From Heliocybe sulcata (Eukaryota; Basidiomycota; Agaricomycetes; Gloeophyllales; Gloeophyllaceae): DNA of 64,000 nucleotides. Made by a program: the position numbers and the translations under genes. The stretch lies in the NCBI GenBank assembly GCA_004369045.1, contig ML213510.1:1-64000 (forward strand). The letters are read 5' to 3'. Shown one piece after another: positions 25,319 to 38,575 of this stretch; within the stretch, counting starts at the first letter, position 1; each line of letters starts with the position of its first letter. The notes below the pieces were generated by a model, which saw nothing but the letters and a program-made list of their open reading frames with translations, was not told the DNA's origin and did no database searches.

Positions 25319-27604
25319 CTATCCCAGCAACCCCTCCAAAATCGCCTTGACGCCCCACGCACCGGGGTCGGGTACCTTCTCTTGCTTCAACCTATCCCCC
25401 TCCACGTACGCGCTCCGACCGGCCTTGGCTTCGACATCACGTGTTTTGTCGGCGGCTGCGGCAGCTTTCTTGACCGCACCTATAGACCCACCAAATTAGC
25501 ATCGGTACTCAAATACAAATAAAGACAAGAGGACTGGCAGAGAGACGCACCAACAAAGTTCTCCCCCGAGGCGAGCGCGTCGGAGAACGCCGCGAGCGGG
25601 TCGACCAGCGTCCGACTAGGGGGCCTCGCCCGTGTGTACGTGTACAACTTCTCCAATGCCTCCTTTACACTCTCTTTCCACACGCCCTCGCCTACCTGCC
25701 CCTTGCCCTCTCCATGCGCTTGCAACGCCTGAGCCAGCGCAGAGAAATAGATGCTGTAGAGCGCGCCGCTCGTCCCGCCCATCGCGCTCTCCGCGACCTC
25801 CGAGACGGCGATGACGCTGCCCACGACGTCGTCGCCGCGTATCTGGCCCGAGGCGATGCGCGAGAGGACGGCGGATGCCCCGGATTTGAGCGTGAGCCCG
25901 CAGTCGCCGTCGCCGGCGATGGTGTCCATGCGCGTGATCTCGGGCTCTTCGTTGATGACCCTCTGGCAGGCGGATTTGATCGCGGATATGAAGGAGCTGG
26001 GGTCGGGGGCGGAGAGGGTCTGGGAGGAGGTGAGGAGGGCCGCGGCGGAGTCTGGCTTCTTCTGCGAGGTGGGGATCGTGGAAGGGGGAGGGGAGGCGGT
26101 GGACCAGCGCCAGCCCGGGGCGGAGGCGGGGGAGTCGAGGAGGGAAAGGATTAGGTCTGTGGAGGGAGAGGCTGAGCCCGCGGGAGGGAGGAGGAGGAGG
26201 GTGATGGAGAAGCCGGGCATGTTGAGGCTAGACTGTGTTTCCGTACGGGATCCGAATCCGAATCAGGATTATGCATTACAAGAGTGGTGGATCGGGACTG
26301 ACCATGAAGCTCCCCGAAAGAACACGATGAACCTTTACACCCTTTCCCTGTAATCCCTTGACGGCCTCTCCCACCACCGCGCACATCTCCAAATCGCTCA
26401 CCCCACCCAAGTTATTCACCATTAGTACGACCTCGTCGCTCCCGTCGTTTTTGAAGTCGACGAATCCGCGGTCCTTGTCGGAGGTGTTGGTGATGAATTC
26501 CAGGAGTTGGGGAATGAGCTTCGAGAGCGGGGGGACGGGGGAGAGCCGGGCGTGGCCGGGCTCGTTGTGGATGCCCATGCCGATTTCAATTTCATCGCTT
26601 TTTAGGTGAGATTGGGATGCGGCGGTGCCCGGGACCTACATCAGAAGAAAGTGGTGAGATGAGAATGAGAGAGGGGAAGACAAGAGGCACTGACGTGAGT
26701 GTGTTCGAGGCCTACGCCGATCGTGCCGAGGCGGGAGGCGGCCCATTCTGCGAGGGAGTAGACTTCGGGGAGAGAGGCGCCGTTCCGGGCGAGAGCACCC
26801 GCAAGCTTGTAGACGAGGACGGTGCCCGCTAGGCCACTGCGAACGGCATTGGTGTCAATTAGATTGGGGCGTATGCACGTTGGGAAAGAGACACGTACCG
26901 CCTTCCGACGATCTTGCCCTGACTCCTGCCGACTGCGACGTCGTCGCCGACAATGAGGAACTTGACTTTGTCGGCCTTGTCGGGGTGGAGGGCTGCATAT
27001 TGTTCTTTGGCGAGGCCGAAGTTGAGGACGTCACCGGTATAGTTTCTAGAAGAGGGGGCGGCGGGTTTAAGGTCGAGAAGTCTAGTTGGGAATAGAAGGG
27101 AAGAGGGACTAAGGGTTCAAGCTTACTTGACTATGATGAGCGTTCTAACCAGAGGTCATATATCAGAGGCCGCAGACTGGATAAGATAGGAGAACGCACC
27201 CCTTCTCGTTATCCACCAGGTCGATCCCCCTGCGCACTTGTACGGCATTGGGCGAAGCAAAAACGCTCCCGCAGACAGCAGCTAGTGGGATCTCGTTAGC
27301 CACAGAGCACAAACCATATTTAGCTGACGCACCGGTCAATATCCCGTCGCCTACGAAGCCGGCATGGGCAGGCTCGTGGCCGGACCCGCCTCCGCAGATT
27401 ATGGCAACCTTGGAGCGGTCGGGCTCGTTGATGTATACGACTGGGGTAATTTGGGATCAGAGTCGGTCACGGCAGTTGCAATGAGAGCTCACCCTTCTCA
27501 TTGGGATCGAGAGCAAGGGCAGGATTCAACCTGCAGAGGCCCTCGAGCGAGTCGACGACGAGTCTGTCTGGGGAGTTGAGGAAGTGTTTGTTCTGGACGG
27601 ACAT
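25319..27604 (-). CDS. DAK1: dihydroxyacetone kinase (DhaK-DhaL fusion)
   Basis: Phosphorylates dihydroxyacetone with ATP, in glycerol use and detoxification, in the cytosol. The start exon encodes MSVQNKHFLNSPDRLVVDSL. The N-terminal DhaK domain shows VAIICGGGSGHEPAHAGFVG and, later, MGIHNEPGHAR, which carries the substrate-binding His. A Ser/Pro linker leads to the DhaL ATP-binding domain with RMDTIAGDGDCGLTLKSGA (Asp cluster for Mg-ATP) and ESAMGGTSGALYSIYFSAL. The protein ends with VPDPGAWGVKAILEGLLG at 25,319. Several introns split the DhaK half. No break is seen in the parts read. It lies tail-to-tail with the deubiquitinase gene, 214 bases apart. Confidence 0.93.
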
Positions 27605-28567
27605 GGTTGTATGGAAAGCAACTCATGGTGGGTCTTATATAGCGGTGAAGAGTCCAGTGACTGAGCGAGTGACTGGCCCGGGCTCGATCAGTCGTATTCC
27701 GTACCAGATCCGGCTGTTTCCGGTCCCATCTAATTAACGCACCTGATGCAGGCTCGAGGCCGTTGTACACATCCATTCTCGATTCTATGTACCTCTCAGG
27801 AATAACAGACACTCTCGTCGAGCTCATGCTAGTAAACGGCATTCATCATTCGTCCGAGCGAGCCTTCATAAACGACTCGATGTTCCCGGCCCGGGCGGGC
27901 CATTGATATCGTACGGACATGCTGCCTACAGCGCTCACGACCAATGTTCCGGGAACAGTGCGACCTTCTCAGTACCATATACTGATTATCTTCTACGTGT
28001 CCAGAATTTCCCTATGCTTGACAGCTCGAGCTGTTGGCCTCATAGCGGAGAGCGAGGTGAGGACCTTGGTTCCCCGGGTGCCGATCGTCTGCATGTAATC
28101 ACCAACAGTGTCAACGGCGCTGTCAACGACGCTCCTGACCATTCCGTTTCAAAGCCTGAGCATAGCTTCGTGGAAATGGCTTTCGAGAAATGTGAGTGGT
28201 TTACGTCAAATGAAACCGATCTTGATGACCGAACAAATTCATGGTTGATCAGCTCTTCTATGCGAACTGTGTTTCAAAGTCGCCGTATGCCAAGGGCCAT
28301 CTGCTCCAACTGCGGGCTTATAGCTCACGACTCTTGCTCTCGCCAGAAGAAGCCGGCGTGCTGGCCTCTGCAGACCTCGACGCCTGGCTTTGACTAGCAA
28401 TAACTCAGGATGTTCGATGGTCTAATCCGCAGCATGCAGGTCACTCTTCTGCTAAGCGCAGCCCAGATGAGTGAATATATCTGATTGCTAGAAGTACATT
28501 CCTTTGCCGTGCACGCATTAGGCTAGATCCATCCGCGTTTCCTTTCCATTCCTCCTAGCGTAGCTTA
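27605..28567. other. intergenic with one unassigned 164-codon frame
   Basis: Upstream region of the DAK gene and downstream of the UCH gene. A plus-strand open frame of 164 codons (27,903-28,397) begins MISYGHAAYSAHDQCSGN and has a few Cys and His residues. I recognise no domain, and its composition does not argue clearly for coding. Confidence 0.35.
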
Positions 28568-29731
28568 TCACTCCGCCGGCGGACCCAGCGCCATCACATT
28601 GAAATTCATACTCGAGCTCCCCGAGATATACCGTTCCTTGATAAACATCGCGACATCCTAGCCACCACCATCAGCATCATCGCCCCTTCGTATTATGCCG
28701 CAGCGCCACTCACTTGTAGCAGGTCCGTACAAACCCCCCTATCCACCGGTCCGACCCTCCTCCCATCCAGCTCTACCAGCCTTATCTCCTCCTTCCCGCT
28801 CACCCCCACCTCGGCTTCTCTCGCGGTTTTGACGGGGGCCGTGACGAAGCAGGTGTAGTGCAGGTCGACGGAGGCGTCGGCGGAGGGCGCGGCTGATTGG
28901 CCAGAGGAGGCGGTGCTGGCGTGGATGGAGGCGAAAACGGGGGTCGTTTCCAGGAGGTGTGCGCGTTCGGAGGGGGATTTTTCTTGGCATTGCTCGATGT
29001 ATGTTGCGAGGGCGGAGCCCGGTTTAAGAACGACGTCGGACTACCGTGAATAATATTAGCGTTAGATACACGCTTAGAGTGTCAAGACGAGACTCACGTT
29101 CGCAAGGGCGTGGATCAATGCCATCGTCCCGCATGCGTTCCCGATCTGCACTCAAATCCATCAGCACCGTCCTCGCTTCTCTCCTCTTTACCTCCCTCTC
29201 CTCCTCACTGCACGATCAGAACGTGAGGACTTACAGTTTGCTTGATAAACACAAGCGTCGGATCCAACTGACTCTCCTGACCCTTCATCGCCTCGTCTTC
29301 CTCCTTCCGCTTGCGCTCGTACTCATCAGTGATGGGAAAGCAGAGGATAACGGCTTTGACGGGTTGCGGAACAAGTGCGAGGAGCTAGCGTAGAGGGGGC
29401 AATCAGTTATCGAGAAAGGCTACGGGTGCGAGGGTGCAAGTGGGCAGGCGCAAGGTACGTGGAGCAAGGTCTTGGAGTGTAGGATGCAGGAAATGACGGA
29501 CGCACCTCAGGATCTAGGCCGTATACATCGCAAAACTGGTGCTGGGACGTGATCAGGCCGGCTTGTTTCGCCCACTATGACCATCATCCATCATCTCGCG
29601 TCCAAGCTGAAGTATACAGGGACGCACGGAGTTTAGGACCTATATTCACGAGGTGGGTGAGTAGAGTATAGTGCAGAGGGAATATGAAAGACCTCTGGAT
29701 TGCTTTCGAGGGGGATCCAGCGGGATGCCAT
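28568..29731 (-). CDS. YUH1: ubiquitin C-terminal hydrolase, UCHL3/Yuh1 type
   Basis: Cleaves small adducts from the ubiquitin (or NEDD8/Rub1) C-terminus. It starts MASRWIPLESNPEVF, a near match to the UCHL3 opening. The next exons give FCDVYGLDPELLALVPQPVK and VILCFPITDEYERKRKEEDE, then FIKQT|IGNACGTMALIHALAN, which holds the oxyanion Gln and the nucleophile Cys. The His block is VDLHYTCFV and the Asp lies in VELDGRR. The end is SMNFNVMALGPPAE at 28,568. Six exons are inferred; the length, about 250 residues, fits the family. It is the second deubiquitinase within 9 kb, but of an unrelated fold class, so this is not a tandem duplication. Confidence 0.9.
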
Positions 29732-30930
29732 GATGGTGATAGTCTATGTAAAACGATGGTGGCAGTGCTTTTTCCATAAATATCGGTCAGATCTCTTCAT
29801 CTTGACTTGATCATGATCCGTCTGTCTACACACAGCTATTATATTTATGATGCTAGGCGCGTAGCCTGAACTTGAGCCACACTTGGTTCTACGGGAAGAG
29901 ACTATCGAGAACGCTCCTCTCAGCCATGCTGCCGGCGATTGAGAAGTGTTGATTATAGGTGAGCATGGATGCATCGCGATTCTACTCCCCCGACCGTCTG
30001 CTGCCGTAGATTTGTCTGGCAGCCCTGTTTGTCGGAGTTCTTCGGAGACTGCTATGGCAGAAAGTCGTAGGAGACACCTGCTGTTCCTCTCCTGAAGCGT
30101 GCGTACCGAAATAGACATGTTAGAGCGTTGACTTGATAGTTTCAGATGGTGGCAGGGCCGGGCTGGACTTTATTTCCCGAATGGAAGAGCCAGACCGACG
30201 TCGCCAGCAAAGACATTATATCGACGAATTATCACGACACAGCGCCGACATCATTCAGGGTATAGAGTTTGTGGAAGCCTGGAGTAAGTGGTTCATGGTC
30301 GGGGCGTATGCGAACGGCCTTCTCGCCTCCGCGGTTATTCTACCAGCCGTCGGACGTAGGTCTGGTTACGATATATCAATAGCGGCGTCAGGTGAGTTTC
30401 AACCATGTCCTCTCAGGAAAAAGTTTGTACTCACAGACTATTGCATTATAGCTGTCATTTAATCCTGCTTGATATTACTGTCACCATTCGTCTCAGCAAT
30501 AGCTGGGAGGTGGGCATAGCAGCCGGAGTCAAAAAATCTCGATAGGGAGTTTGTCTATCCAAGGAGTGCTTCTCGATACTACGAGGCCCAATAACGACAC
30601 CTTCCATCTTTATCATAGGTATTTCAAGCATATTAGTAGGTGGTATTATCACTTCTGGTATTCTTCTTCACGAGTAATCTACGATATCATGAATTTTGTC
30701 CCAAGACAGAGGTTGCAACTCGCGACTAACAGTACCTTCCGATCCACTAGTAGTCACTCACCGGCCACCACCCAGGTAATGTTTCTCATTTGCACAGACT
30801 GGTGACGAACACAAGTGCGTCGCAGAGACACAGAAACACAGAATCGGTAGAATAGTAATGATAAATTATTCCGATTGTCCGGAAAGATGAGACCGGAATG
30901 GAAAGGCCCGAGAACAGAGCAAGCTTCCTA
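29732..30930. other. intergenic, nothing firm
   Basis: About 1.2 kb. A plus-strand frame (30,133-30,462) encodes a charged segment followed by a possible hydrophobic helix (WFMVGAYANGLLASAVILPA), which could be part of a small membrane protein, but no family is recognised and no complete model could be made. Confidence 0.3.
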
Positions 30931-33900
30931 TCAACCGCCGCCCTTTGTATTCGTGACGGACGCCAGCGGCTTTGAAGCAATTCTCTTCGCCCTCGGCTCT
31001 TCTCTCACCTCCCTCCTGTCTGTCTTTAGTCTTCTCGCAGCTCTGCCCTCATCAGCGTCTGCCAACTTCTCCTTCCACTCCTCCTCCTCCCTCTTCCTCT
31101 TCACCGGGCACGCGACTCCAGGACTTGCCGGGAATCCCCAGAGTCTGTTACACCAGTCGTCGAGATCCTTACCCGGTCTGTCCTTTCCGACAGCGGCGAG
31201 CGCGATGGTTTGGTACTCTGGAAGAGATGTGGCGTCTGACCAGGTGCGTTCGGATCGGCGGAAGACTTTCGAGATGCGGGGGAAACGGAGAGCGTAATAC
31301 TGATAGGTGCATTAATTAGCATCATGCATGGAAGTGACGAATACAGAAGAGACGACGAACTTTGCTTGATCGGTTCTTCGTAAACCCAGCGCCGAAGACT
31401 TCGATAACGATCGGGTCCTCGAGTATCACCTCGGGCTTCGGGAAACCATTCATACCACTCATAGTGTAAGTTAGTTGATCTGGGGACTGCGAGCTTGTCA
31501 GCTTGACTGCATATACAGTATTTCCGCTCGGAAGACGTAACCATCGCAGAAGACGTACGTGGTCACCATAGAGCATCGTGTCAGAAGCACGGATCCGGAA
31601 GTTCAGCTGCTCCAGATCTTCGCGGCTCAGTCCATATGATACCTCGAAGAGGATATGGAATCCACGTTCCGCAGGGGGCTGCGTGCAACCAAGTAAGTTC
31701 ATTTAGAACTAAACATAAGTGAAAGGACGTGACTGACGTCGCCTTTACAATCTTCGACATTTTTCAGAGCACCGAGGTAAAAGGTCGTATACGTCCCAGG
31801 TGCGACTGATAGTGACCTTTTAGTCAGCAGGACATAGTAGTCAAGCAACATCCCCCTCACCTCTCAGTTCCCGTCCTCGATCTTTGTCCCATCTTGCCGC
31901 GAGGAGTACCAGGTCCACCGCATCTCCGTAACCAGGTATATAGTCCTTTTTGAGCTACGGAATACCGATCATGTTAGCATTGTATACAGGCGGCGGCAAA
32001 TGAACGTAGGCGCATACTTTAACCCAAGGACTCCACCCACCATACCACCCACTCTCAGATTTCAATACTAGCCCCTCCTCGCGCCTTGTCAATGTACCCG
32101 CAAACACGTCTCTCATCCTCTCGGCCCCCTCTCCCTCACCCGCTTCCCCTATGCAGAATCGCTCAGCGATCATTGTGTACCCTCGTTCGGGGACGATGAG
32201 TGACTCAAGCAGCGCGCGGCGGGCGGCGTAGGGGGTGGACAGGAGGGAGAGGTCGTCGAGGAGGAGCAGGTCGAAGAAGACAAGGGCGAGGTGGCGTGGA
32301 GAGGAGGTGCTTGTGCATGAGGTCTGGGAGTCGCTGTGGGGGTTGTCAAGTACGAGAAGGACGGATGAATGCGGGTTTGGCACGCACTTGTCTACCGGGG
32401 GGGCTCGGAACCGCCGGCACCCTCGGACGCCTTGAGCGGTGCTCTCGATGAGGTCGCCGATGTGGTAGAACTCTGTTGTCAGATTATACCGTATTATAAA
32501 CATGCAAATAAGAGACGAGCAATACGGCCCACAGCCGACATACCATCGATTTTGTTCGTCTCTTCGCAGAAAGCGACCATCTCAGCTTCCAGTACTATGC
32601 TCTTCCGAATCTTCGTGTGGCTTCGTTTACGAGGACTGAGACGAGGCCTGGAACCATCCGAGTCTTCAAATCCGAGCGAGCGTAGGATTATTCTATGCAC
32701 GACGCCCTGTAAATTCTGACGGACGAAGGAATAGACACGAAGACTGACGGGTGGACAGCAAATCGATCCATCGTCGAATCTCGTCTGCTCTTGCTGTAAA
32801 TCGTTATCCCCGGCGTACCATCACTAAGGACTTGGACATGAATCTGAGCACGCTCGCCGTCGTACTTGGTCTCAGCCCAAATGCGGTTGGTGGCAGCGAA
32901 TTGCTGGAGAGCGTGCGCGCACGATTGAGCTTTGCGGCATTTGGGAATCTGCACGAGACAATGCCACAGATGTTAGTAATAGGTCTGAGACGATGATGGG
33001 CGGGAACTGGTATAGCTCACCTGTATCGGAACTCCGACTTGTGGCTTGCAAATCATGAGTGGCAGAATTGATTCTAGTGCTCTAGCAGCGTCTTCGAACG
33101 AACTAGTACGGCTGTAAGTTCTCAGCAAGACCCTGCTGGGATCCCATATCTTCATTGCATCCTCTTTCGTCAACATCGTTACTGCGTTGCTGTTATACTG
33201 CTTCAGAGCAGCTGTATAATGCATCTCATTTAGCGGGTATAGAACGGGCCGCAAGTCTTTCAAGATGATCTGTGTGACGAAAGAAGCGGCGCTAGGAGTG
33301 AGGCAGGAGTATATCGAAGTCAACATGTCGAGGCGAGGACGCCGGTGGGACTTGGGATGGTTGGCGCGTATCGCACTGGATGAGTAGGCGGATGTTGAGG
33401 CAAGCTCGGTGAGGAAGGTGTCGAGGTCTTGGAGAGAAATTTGGTCTTGCTGCGCGAAATCTTGCGTCTATTGTCCGGAGTTGGTCAGCCACGGTGATAG
33501 ATTAAGCACACCGGCGTAAAATACTAGCATCCGACATAGATTGCATAACATCCTCAATGACTGTACCTAAGCAACCTTTCGTCGACTGCGCGTCCCAGTT
33601 CGCGAGGCGGTCTCTTGCAGCACGCGGTGCGGACGCGAAGATCTTGATGAGATACTGAGCGAGCCTTGACTCTTGCAACTCATATTTGCGGCAGACGTCT
33701 TCCTCCGGGAAGAGAGAGCGAAATACTACAGCCGTGGCGTTCGCCGGAGCCCGCCCCTGGTCGTCTGTTAACTCAGCTACCCAGCGGCGGAAAATCTCCA
33801 GAACAGGTGCAGGCTGTGTCCCCCTCTGGCTGAACCGTGCTTTACGTGGTTGAATACGCGATATGTTTTCGAGCAGTGATATAAAACTGTTGTGGTTAGG

Positions 33901-33961
33901 ATGGACGCGTTGTGGGAGAGGAGAATACTCACAAGGAGAGGGAAAGACTAGGAGAGCCCAT
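30931..33961 (-). CDS. ATP-dependent DNA ligase (LIG4/LIG1-like, no BRCT seen)
   Basis: Seals nicks through an enzyme-AMP intermediate. The first exon (33,961) is short: MGSPSLSLSL. An N-terminal ligase domain follows (FISLLENISRIQPRKARFSQ; later LYPLNEMHYTAALKQYNS). The adenylation motif I is AETKYDGERAQIHVQ, with the Lys that becomes adenylated. Later motifs are SIVLEAEMVAF (III), HLALVFFDLLLLDD (IIIa), EEGLVLKSESGWYG (IV) and WVK plus LKKDYIPGYGDAVDLVLLAA (V). The OB-fold part ends with a basic tail (KRKREEEEWKEK... to TNTKGGG at 30,931) that may direct it to the nucleus. No tandem BRCT region is visible, which argues against classical LIG4. Many introns are inferred; exon borders in the middle are approximate. 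Confidence 0.85.
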
Positions 33962-34191
33962 CGCATCAGGTATCTACAGTGCCACAGGATATGTACAGAG
34001 AAAAGAAAAGGAGACCTGTGCAACAGGATGTCACAACATTTGAGTGGGTGTCATTCGCGCTGCTCAAACGCGTTGTTGGCCCTTGTTGAGTCCGTGGGAA
34101 CATTGCTCGAGCCACAAGTCCCCAGCCACGTGCGTACTGCTTAGTCAGGTGACACAATGGCCCGCTCGTTGCGGACTGCACAGAGGACGTT
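33962..34191. promoter_or_regulatory. shared divergent promoter region of DNA ligase and CAF40
   Basis: 230 bases between two start codons pointing away from each other. Both promoters must lie here or overlap the neighbouring 5' exons. No individual factor site is claimed. Confidence 0.5.
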
Positions 34192-35532
34192 ATGGCCAGG
34201 TTGCTCTCGCCTAAGCCCGTCTCATTCATGCAGAACACTCCGCCCTACAACTTCTACCAGCGCGGCTCTGGCTCAGCCTTCCCCGACGCCCCAAGCACCA
34301 TACCGCCCACGCCTGGCCTGACCCAGCCGACGCCTCATCAGCCCATGAACCATTATACAGGCAGCTCGATGGGTGCGGGCGTGCCGCCCGGGCACGATGA
34401 GAGCAAGGTCTATTCTCTGGTGGTCGAGCTGATGGACCCAGCTACTAGAGAGGGTGCGCTCCTGGAGCTGAGCAAGAAACGGGAGCAGTACGATGATCTG
34501 GCGCTCGTACTTTGGCATTCGTTCGGTGCGTCCTGGGACTCGGCTGCCCCATGCACTCCCAGCCCATAAGGTTCTAGGTATTATGCCTGCTCTCTTGCAA
34601 GAGATTGTGTCCGTCTATCCCCTCCTCTCTCCACCCAATCTCACGGCGCACGTCTCGAACCGCGTCTGCAATGCCCTGGCCCTACTTCAATGCGTAGCTT
34701 CCCACTCCGAGACCCGTCAATTGTTCTTGAATGGTACTGCCGGCTCCATGTCTGCGCTGACGTTGGACTAACTCACAATCAGCTCATATACCACTGTTTT
34801 TATACCCCTTTCTGAACACAACCTCCAAAACCCGGCCCTTCGAATACCTCCGTCTCACTTCGCTCGGCGTTATCGGGGCCCTGGTCAAGGTACGTAGCAC
34901 CTTTGGCACCACCTCTGCCTTTCGTATTCCCATCAGGCATTCGCTCACATTTGCCCGGCCTGTCATCTTTTCCTATCCGCCTGACCCACCGCTCTCGTCC
35001 CTAGCAAAATGACAACACCACCGTTATCCACTTCTTACTCTCCACCGAAATCATCCCCCTCTGCCTCCGCATCATGGAAACCGGCTCCGAGCTCTCCAAA
35101 ACCGTCGCCATCTTCATCGTTCAAAAGATTCTCCTCGACGAAACTGGCCTCACGTACATCTGCCATACATACGAGCGCTTCTACGCCGTCGGGACCGTTC
35201 TGAGCAATATGGTGACCCAGTTGGTGGAGACGCAGGCGGTGAGGTTGCTTAAACATGTGGTGAGGTGCTATTTGAGGTTAAGTGACAATCTGAGGTGTGT
35301 GTGGACGGGGAAACTGGGGAAACGTGGCTGATGCGTCCAATGATTCACAGGGCGAGAGAGGCCCTCCGAGCGTGCTTACCCGAGCCGCTACGGGACAACA
35401 CGTTCGCCTCCCTCCTAAAGGTAGGTCGCCCCCTTCCGTGCCAAAGTCTAACTTGTTAACAGTGTCTCGCAGGGCGATATGGTAACGAAGCGCTGCCTCA
35501 CGACCCTCCTCAACAACCTCAACGAGCAATAA
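34192..35532 (+). CDS. CAF40: CAF40/CNOT9 (RCD1) subunit of the CCR4-NOT complex
   Basis: An armadillo-repeat protein of the CCR4-NOT deadenylase, where it serves as a peptide-binding hub in mRNA decay. The start exon encodes [20 protein letters not shown] and a Pro/Gly-rich leader. The conserved domain then opens with [20 protein letters not shown] and LALVLWHSF. Later exons give [91 protein letters not shown] and [20 protein letters not shown], ending [15 protein letters not shown]...TLLNNLNEQ at 35,532. Every block is nearly identical in pattern to RQCD1 proteins, so the call is firm. It is the last recognisable host gene before the repeat-rich part. Confidence 0.96.
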
Positions 35533-35998
35533 TCATGCCCTCACTCAATAATGTCAAAATGCTATCCTAGATACCTGACCTCGTCGTGCTATCCTACCGC
35601 TGCAATCTGACCTGGACTTTGCTTGTATTATCAGCTTCCGCCAGACTCGACTGAAGACCAAGAACCTGTATAAGTACTCAGAGTAATATGGTGCATACAT
35701 ACATACCGTTTTGTAGAAGCTTCTCTTTTCTGTAGGGAGTATTATCAGTGATCATATACTTAGCTGTCTGGGACCTAGTGAGGCATGACCTGACAATTTA
35801 GAGGTGATAGCACCTCTGAAATTGGAGGTGCTGCTAAAAATGAATAATGTGTGCCACAGCATGCTGGTATATAGTATACAAGATGTTGGAATGCATAGTA
35901 TAGAGTAAAACATACATTCCATATTTTCGATATTAGGCAGCTTGGACTGTCCCGTAGGTAGAGATTCCCATGATCTGGTGAAAGGCACGAAGACATGA
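35533..35998. other. gene-repeat border, nothing recognised
   Basis: Downstream flank of CAF40. AT content rises, and the first repeat of the TE-rich part begins near 36.0 kb. Confidence 0.4.
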
Positions 35999-36960
35999 TG
36001 AAACCCGCACAGACCTAAAGGGGAGACACAACCACAACGCAAGCACCAACCCCTTGGTGCCAGATGGCTGCGAGGTCCGGGGTAATGAAGGGTATAGTAA
36101 AACGTTTGGAGGGAGTCAATAGAAAGGATAGGGCTGAGACTGCCAACCACAGTGCAATGTATACTCTAATGCGTGACAAATAAATGCTAAAAATAGAATG
36201 CGATCAAAATGCGATGACACGTGACGTCACGCGCTCTAGGAGCGAAATGTGCGCTCTAACTAAAAATAGATGTAGACGCTAAAAATAGAACAATGCGAAA
36301 ACGGGAAACTCTGGTGTCTGGTGGGACACAGACAGCAGCAGCGATGGAAATAGGGACCAGCAGCGCAGCAACGAGAGACAGCAGGTAGTGGACGCAGTAA
36401 GCTCAGAGAGATAAGAGACACAGAGTTTAGAGGGGAACAGTAGATTTGCGCAGGGAGGTAGTGACCTAACCTAACCTGGGGTACAGTGTTGGGAAGTCTG
36501 ACTTAAGTATACTACAGAGAAAATCAAATAAACCGAGTACCATATGTTAACAAACTGAAACTACTCCTGAGAATGATCCATCACAAACCTCAGACAAAAG
36601 GGAACAATCTCCGTACACTACAGTGACCATGTGCAAAGGTGAGCGCATACCAAAAGGAGCATGGGAACGCGCTCAGCGCTGCATCAAAAAGCGCTGATAG
36701 GCCGTGTGGAGGCTGTGCCAGTGCCTGCAAGGCATGCACAGCCTCAGAATTGACTCGAAACTTGATGGACAGCACATGCAAAGGCACCACTGTGCAACAT
36801 GAGATCGGAGAGTCATCGGGAATTACCGGAAATAGTGAAAAGTCCATGGAAACTCGAGTTTTGCTCGTAGTGTTATGCCACAGATATGCTCACTCTCACA
36901 CTAAGCATGGAAATCTGCGCAAATAGCCTAAAAATGCATTTTCGGAGATCAGAGCCATGT
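35999..36960 (-). repeat. diverged copy of the 1.3-kb repeat family
   Basis: In reverse complement this shares blocks with the repeats at 42.5, 46.0 and 52.2 kb: TAAAAATAGATGTAGAC, GCTAAAAATAGAACAA and a late block ending GAAAATGCATTTT. It is closest to the partial copy at 38,560-39,204, which lies in the opposite direction on the far side of a DIRS-like gag region. No coding frame of note. Confidence 0.65.
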
Positions 36961-38575
36961 AGAGTTGGATCACCAGTTTACACCAATGCTGCCTAATGGA
37001 CTCAATGCAAGGCACAAGCGGCTTGAGGCTGTGAACTGCCAAGCTGGGAGCAGCCCACGTGAGTCTCATGCGTGCTGGCTTGTGGCATCCATGCTTGTGG
37101 CGTGATGCCAGGATCGTCCCCTCCCATATAGTCTTGCCAGCATGACACATCTGCCTTCCCCTTGTCCCCCTTTGACTCTGGTAGGCTTGGGCAACTTTTT
37201 TGTTTCATCTCATTACCCTTTCCTCTCCATGTGTTAAGCATAATCCTACTCTACTGCTTCATATATATTTATCTTGAATATTTTAGTATGACCCAGACAC
37301 CTGGTCCATCTTTGCTCGGCAGTAGTGATGCAAACTTCCTGCCCATGGATAAGAAACTGTATATGCCAGAGCACCTAGCCTGACTGGCACACCTCACCAG
37401 GGGGGAAAAGTTAGAGTTCAACAGATTAATCAGTGTCAGGAACACCTTCTGAGTGGAGAAGCAATCCCGTTGCAAGTCTGACAACTCACTTTCACCCACA
37501 TCTTTGGTAGAATCTCTGATTGAGATCCCAGACAAGGAGGAAACACCCTTGCACCTGAGCACTCCAAAGAACAGCAACAAGTTTCAGGCCACTATGCAGA
37601 TGTTGGCAAGTCTTAGTCCTTCCATCTTTGATAGCATTGTTGGCTTCGTCACTTCTAAGAGAAAAGCATCAGACAACTCCAACCTGGATGAGGTCTCCGA
37701 GCCCAAGAAGCTGAAGCTTCTCACAACTGAAGGTGAGACCAAGATCACCCCCAGTGTGACAGTACATTACCAAGGCATCCGCCCCAAAGTTCAGCTTCTG
37801 ATCAAACACAAGCAACACTTATGACTGTCACTCTTCACCAATGATGGCTTACAGAAGCTTGCTGAGGAGGGAGACATGATGCCAAGGAGGAAGCTTGCAT
37901 CCAAGATCTCAATCATCAACATCTCCCAGTTCAAGAAGGAGTCACTGCTGACCAAGGATGAATTCTGTGAGGCTATCGATGGTGCCATGATGGTCTTCAC
38001 CATGCTAGGCAACACTTCTTACATCCGGCAGTGGGATGACCATAGGAGCTGGTTGCTCAACCTGCTAGACTTCAAAGACAACTCCCACACAGTCTTGACT
38101 TGCGATATCAAACTTCGGCATGAATACTGGACTGGACCTTTCAAGTTCAACCTGATTCACTACAACACCAGGTATCAGTCAAAGCTGGCCAATCTCCAGC
38201 TGGCCCAGATGAAACAGCTGGAACACAATATGCATAGTTCACTGGGAGGTAGGTCTGCAGGCCTGGGCCCCAGTTCTTCAAGAGGTGCAGGACCTCAGGT
38301 GATTGGTTGGTGCACCCGTGGAGGAGGTACCAGTGCTGGCACTGGCAGGCAGTTTCTGGGAGGTAATGGGGGTGCTGGCCTGGCTCCCATCTGCCTGATC
38401 TGCTCACATAAGGGCCATTTCATCTGGGACTGCACCATGACACAATTCCCAGATGGTGCCCCTGTCTTTGCCAAGACCAGAGGTTGCACCCTGCACCCCT
38501 GAGGTGGTATTGAGGAGATCCACCAGATCTGGAATGTCACATGCAACATACTCAACAAGTGCACTAACTAAGCGA
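36961..38575 (+). mobile_element. DIRS-like retrotransposon, gag-like part (fossil)
   Basis: Open frames here read as a nucleocapsid-type protein: a polar N-terminal part, a helical middle (QLAQMKQLEHNMHSS), a Gly-rich stretch and a zinc knuckle CLICSHKGHFIWDC. This is the usual first gene of basidiomycete DIRS-like elements. It is separated by inserted elements from the RT, RNase H and tyrosine-recombinase parts at 42.2-45.7 kb, which probably belong to the same old element. It is broken, with a few breaks. Confidence 0.6.
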
